Below are positions 49,201 through 55,200 of a DNA stretch of 64,000 nt, one piece after another (the first letter of the stretch is position 1; every line of letters begins with the position of its first letter). The stretch is from Argyresthia goedartella. Its lineage: Eukaryota; Arthropoda; Insecta; Lepidoptera; Argyresthiidae. The notes under the pieces are model-generated. The model did not search any database. It was not told the DNA's origin and was given only the letters and a program-made list of their open reading frames with translations. The position numbers and the translations under genes were made by a program. Where the stretch lies: positions 7,688,001-7,752,000 of the forward strand of contig OX463813.1 of assembly GCA_949825045.1 (NCBI GenBank), read 5' to 3'.

Positions 49201-52200
49201 TATACAGATAGGAAATACTTGTAAATAATAATGCATTGATTTCACTTATGTTTATTTTTAAGATAGCCAATGGAAGAACAAGCAGTTTATCCCCAAGGGT
49301 TTATGTCTTGTAGATAATTTATCACTGAGTAATATCCCTTCAAACATATTTTGCTTATAATGAATATTTTGAATTTATGTGTCGGTAAGCTTTGAACAGT
49401 ATCGGGGACCTTTTTGTAAAAGCGTATACATTGGCCAATAAAGGAGTAGCTGGACAGTGTTTTTAAACAGGTGGATATTTTCTTGACATACAATATATTC
49501 AAAAGAATGCAAAGAGAAAGCAGAGTCAGAATGTTGATCTCCTTAATCTTGTCTCTTAGCGACTCCCTCGGACCGAGTTCGTAAATGGCACGTATACAAA
49601 GGCCACCTCACGTAATCTTATCGGTTGCTCATTGCTCATCTTAACAGCCATGTTAGTTTTACGAATCATGTTTGTAACTAAAGGGGCGTTCCTGTGTCTC
49701 CAAGGGCCCCAGCATGGCCTAAGACGGCCCTGCTCCTATAGAATTTAACTGTAAAAAATGCCACTGACGGCAGCCATTTTGTTTTCAAATAATACGAAGT
49801 CGTACACCGCATACGTCAAAATATGTCAAGCCGTATCTGCCACAGAGGGCAACATACAAAAAGACGGTCTTATATAAGTCGTAAACATTTTTCTATTTAT
49901 CTGATAAACTCGGTTTACTGACGAACCAAAACAATGACAAACACTGTTTTAAACTATTTTATCTACACACGTATCATAAACCCTCTTTACTGCGTACTAA
50001 AACCGCACGTTACGATCAGCATAATGTTAAACTACTTTGTAAAAACTCATTTCTTATCTGAAAAATTACACATTATGACCATGATGTGTAATTTTTCTAC
50101 ACATTATGACATTCAAATTTCGAATGTCGACGCCCGCCTGCATGCCGCCCCTAGTTTGTCTGTGAAGTACTGACATTTAAATTTCGAATGCCGACGCCCG
50201 AAGTTGGTGCTACAGAACAAGCTAAACAACTGCAGAGCCACAATGCCGGTCAAACATGCGGTTCCTGAACACATCAAAGAGAGCTTATGATATGTGTGTA
50301 GATAAACGTAGTGTATGTAACTGAACATAATTAGGCATTAAAACTCTCGAGTGATATTATTATGAAACTCGCCTTCGGCTCGTTTCATAGACCCACTCTC
50401 GAGTATTAATGCCCTCCATTATGTAGCAGTCACATAAACTACTATTATTAGTTATTTATTTTTTATTTACTATCCCAGGTACACATTGTTTTACGAGCAC
50501 ACACAAGAGGGCACGCCGGTCATGCGCGCACTCTTCCAAGAGTACCCGCGGGAGAAGGACACCTTCACCATTGACGATGAATACTTGCTCGGTGAGTAAA
50601 ACTTTGTGTCACGAGCGCAGCGAGAGACTCCAGACAACTCAAGACGTTGGCTGTAGTAGTAGTAGTACGTACGTAGCAGCAGACTTCAAATTGAATTTAT
50701 ATATGAATAAATGTAGCCCATGACTGTCCCCACCGAGGGGCAGAGCCCTTTACCCGGATACGTATAGGTTGAGCCATATTCCATCACGCCAGTGCAAGTT
50801 TGTGGATAGGTGTCGGGATAGAATAAAATTATGCGACTTAAAAAAAAGGAAGGGGTACGTGTCGCTATGCGGTCGAGTGGCGCTGCGGAGGTGTCGCTAT
50901 GCGGTCGAGCGGCGCTGCGGTGGTGTCGCTGTGCGGTCGAGCGGCGCTGCGGTGGTGTCGCTATGAGGTCGAGCGGCGCTGCTGTGGTGTCGCTATGCGG
51001 TCGAGCGGCGCTGCGGTGGTGTCGCTATGCGGTCGAGCGGCGCTGCGGTGGTGTGGCTATGCGGTCGAGTGGCGCTGCGGTGGTGTCGCTATGCGGTCGA
51101 GCGGCGCTGCGGTGGTGTCGCTATGCGGTCGAGTGGTGCTGCGGTGGTGTCGCTATGCGGTCGAGCGGCGCTGCGGTGGTGTCGCTATGCGGTCGAGCGG
51201 CGCTGCGGTGGTGTCGCTATGCGGTCGAGCGGCGCTGCGGTGGTGTCGCTATGATGTCGAGCGGCGCTGCGGTGGTGTCGCTATGCGGTCGAGTGGCGCT
51301 GCGGTGGTGTCGCTATGCGGTCGAGCGGCGCTGCGGTGGTGTCGCTATGCGGTCGAGCGGCGCTGCGGTGGTGTCGCTATGCGGTCGAGTGGCACTGCGG
51401 TGGTGTCGCTATGCGGTCGAGCGGCGCTGCGGTGGTGTCGCTATGCGGTCGAGCGGCGCTGCTGTGGTGTCGCTATGCGGTCGAGCGGCGCTGCGGTGGT
51501 GTCGCTATGCGGTCGAGCGGCGCTGCGGTGTTGTCGCTATGCGGTCGAGCGGCGCTCCGGTGGTGTCGCTTTGCGTGCGAGCGGCACTCCGGTGGTGTCG
51601 CTGCGGTGGGAGGCAGGCGACCTTTTGTGGCGGTCATGCGCTTTGTGTATCAGGACCAATGAGGCTGTAGCGAGAAAAAATAAATAATTTAGTCCAACAA
51701 CCAGAAGCAAGGTGCCTGTATATAAATGTGAATTTTTTTTCATCTCGCGACAGGCGATGAGCTGCTAATCCGTCCGGTCGTGGAGGAGGGAGCTCGCAGC
51801 GTGAGGGTGTACCTGCCCGGGAAAGAATCCCGCACCCTGTGGTACGACGCGGACTCGTACCACGCGCACCCGGCCGACGGGTGGATGACGCAGGACGTCA
51901 CTATCGCTAAGGTGGGATTAGATTATTTATTTATCTATTTTCGGTAGCCTCGTGGTCCTAAGATACCCTCAAGTCGGCTGGACGCGGTTGGCACAGGACC
52001 GTGAGGGTTAGCGCTTTAGAGAAGAGACCTTTGCCCCGCGGTGGGCCAATGTGGGTTGAGTATTATGATCATTTATTTGATTTTATTAAAGGATCAAATA
52101 ACTCACTTCTTGGCACGGCAATGATCCTATATTTATCCAGTCTGCGAGAGTGAATTAATGGACGAATAAATTCGTATTGACTGAGATTTTTGACTATTGC

Positions 52201-55200
52201 AACGGTTTTAGTCATGTCATATTTGTAATTTTGTAATGTCTTCACTGTACTATACACATATTTCACATTTCTGTTTGTATGGTATGTGTACTTCATGTAC
52301 ACATGACAAACAAACAGAAAAGTTAAAAATATTGAAACATTATACAAGGGCGAGCTTATGTCTATGTATATGTGTGTCCTCAGATCCCGGTGTACCAGCG
52401 GGGCGGCGCCATCGTGCCGCGCAAGGAGCGTGTGCGCCGCGCCTCCAGGCTGATGGAGGACGACCCCTACACGCTGGTGGTCACACTCGACGCCAACGTA
52501 AGTACATTACAGTTGCAACATATGTCTGTATCATGCGCCAACGTAAGTACATTACAGTTGCAACATATGTCTGTATCATGCGCCAACGTGAGTACATTAC
52601 AGTTGCAACATATGTCTGTATCATGCGCCAACGTGAGTACATTACAGTTGCAACATATGTCTGTATCATGCGCCAACGTGAGTACATTACAGTTGCAACA
52701 TATGTCTGTATCATGCGCCAACGTAAGTACATTACAGTTGCAACATATGTCTGTATCATGCGCCAACGTGAGTACATTACAGTTGCAACATATGTCTGTA
52801 TCATGCGCCAACGTAAGTACATTACAGTTGCAACATATGTCTGTATCATGCGCCAACGTGAGTACATTACAGTTGCAACATATGTCTGTACCATGCGCCA
52901 ACGTGAGTACATTACATTTGCAACATATGTCTGTATCATGCGCCAACGTGAGTACATTACAGTTGCAACATATGTCTGTATCATGCGCCAACGTGAGTAC
53001 ATTACAGTTGCAACATGTCTGTATCATGCGCCAACGTGAGTACATTACAATTGCAACATATGTCTGTATCATGCGCCAACGTGAGTACATTACAGTTGCA
53101 ACATATGTCTGTATCATGCGCCAACGTGAGTACATTACAGTTGCAACATATGTCTGTATCATGCGCCAACGTGAGTACATTACAGTTGCAACATATGTCT
53201 GTATCATGCGCCAACGTGAGTACATTACAATTGCAACATATGTCTGTATCATGCGCCAACGTGAGTACATTACAGTTGCAACATATGTCTGTATCATGCG
53301 CCAATATGAGTACATTACAGTTGCAACATATGTCTGTATCATGCGCCAACGTGAGTACATTACAGTTGCAACATATGTCTGTATCATGCGCAAACGTGAG
53401 TACATTACAGTTGCAACATATGTCTGTACCATGCGCCAACGTGAGTACATTACAGTTGCAACATATGTCTGTATCATGCGCCAATATGAGTACATTACAG
53501 TTGCAACATATGTCTGTATCATGCGCCAACGTGAGTACATTACAGTTGCAACATATGTCTGTATCATGCGCCAACGTGAGTACATTACAATTGCAACATA
53601 TGTCTGTATCATGCGCCAACGTGAGTACATTACAGTTGCAACATATGTCTGTATCATGCGCCAACGTGAGTACATTACAGTTGCAACATATGTCTGTATC
53701 ATGCGCCAACGTGAGTACATTACAGTTGCAACATGTCTGTATCATGCGCCAACGTGAGTACATTACAATTACAACATATGTCTGTATCATGCGCCAACGT
53801 GAGTACATTACAGTTGCAACATATGTCTGTATCATGCGCCAACGTGAGTACATTACAGTTGCAACATATGTCTGTATCATGCGCCAACGTGAGTACATTA
53901 CAGTTACAACATATGTCTGTATCATGCGCCAACGTGAGTACATTACAGTCGCAACATATGTCTGTATCATGCGCCAACGTAAGTACATTACAGTTGCAAC
54001 ATATGTCTGTATCATGCGCCAACGTGAGTACATTACAATTGCAACATATGTCTGTATCATGCGCCAACGTGAGTACATTACAATTGCAACATATGTCTGT
54101 ATCATGCGCCAACGTGAGTACATTACAGTTGCAACATATGTCTGTATCATGCGCCAACGTGAGTACATTACAATTGCAACATATGTCTGTATCATGCGCC
54201 AACGTGAGTACATTACAGTTGCAACATATGTCTGTATCATGCGCCAACGTGAGTACATTACAGTTGCAACATATGTCTGTATCATGCGCCAACGTGAGTA
54301 CATTACAGTTGCAACATATGTCTGTATCATGCGCCAACGTGAGTACATTACAATTGCAACATATGTCTGTATCATGCGCCAACGTGAGTACATTACAGTT
54401 GCAACATATGTCTGTATCATGCGCCAACGTGAGTACATTGCAATTGCAACACATGACTGCTGACCGCAGACGGAAGTTAGATAACATTGACAATATTGTA
54501 TTGTACGTACTACGCTTGCTGTCTCGCTCACTCGCGTCGGCGACTACTAATCTGCGGTCCGACGAAACGGGCGACGTGTCGCTAGCTACAAAAGGTATTT
54601 CATAGAAATTAGTACTGCAGCCGCAACAACTTGCACCTCCACTGAGTCGACCACGTTTTCTCTTTGCACTTCTGGTATTCCTTTTAAATTTTGTTATTCT
54701 GATACAAGGGGAATATTAAAACGAGCAAATAAAAAACTAATTGAGCGAATGACCACGAACAGCGGAATTATCTAAAATAAGTAAAAAAATACTGAATTGT
54801 ACGGCAAAATTACTGAATGGTTTAGCCAACCCTTATTGGCTAAGTTGGTCAGGGTAGGTGTTACGTTTTTACATTTACATTACCGTGTTATGTTTAAAAT
54901 GTAAGAACAACAAATTCCAACCCCTGATTTGTATTTTATGTTAGATATTATGTTATATTGCCTGACAACATTACTGAATTGCGCTCAGTTTGTCGCGCAA
55001 TTCTGTAATATTGTCAGGCAATATCAGTACTTTTGTCAATCAAAAATTGTATTTACGATCATATGTTATAATACTACCCAATTATGAATTCCACAGAACA
55101 CAGCCCACGGCACTCTGTACATCGACGACGGCGAAACCTTCGAGTACAAGAACAATAAATACATTTACGCGAAGATCTCGTACGAGCCCACTAGTATGAC

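Noticed and set aside
50769..51687. Arg/Ala-rich ORFs of 260-280 codons
   Set aside because: Artefact of the 32-bp minisatellite: three frames interleave and none has stops.
52498..54450. CRISPR-like regular array
   Set aside because: The units are tandem with no unique spacers, and the genome is eukaryotic.
52236..54605. Several overlapping ORFs of 170-510 codons on both strands
   Set aside because: All follow from the 45-bp period being a multiple of 3. No independent protein is supported.
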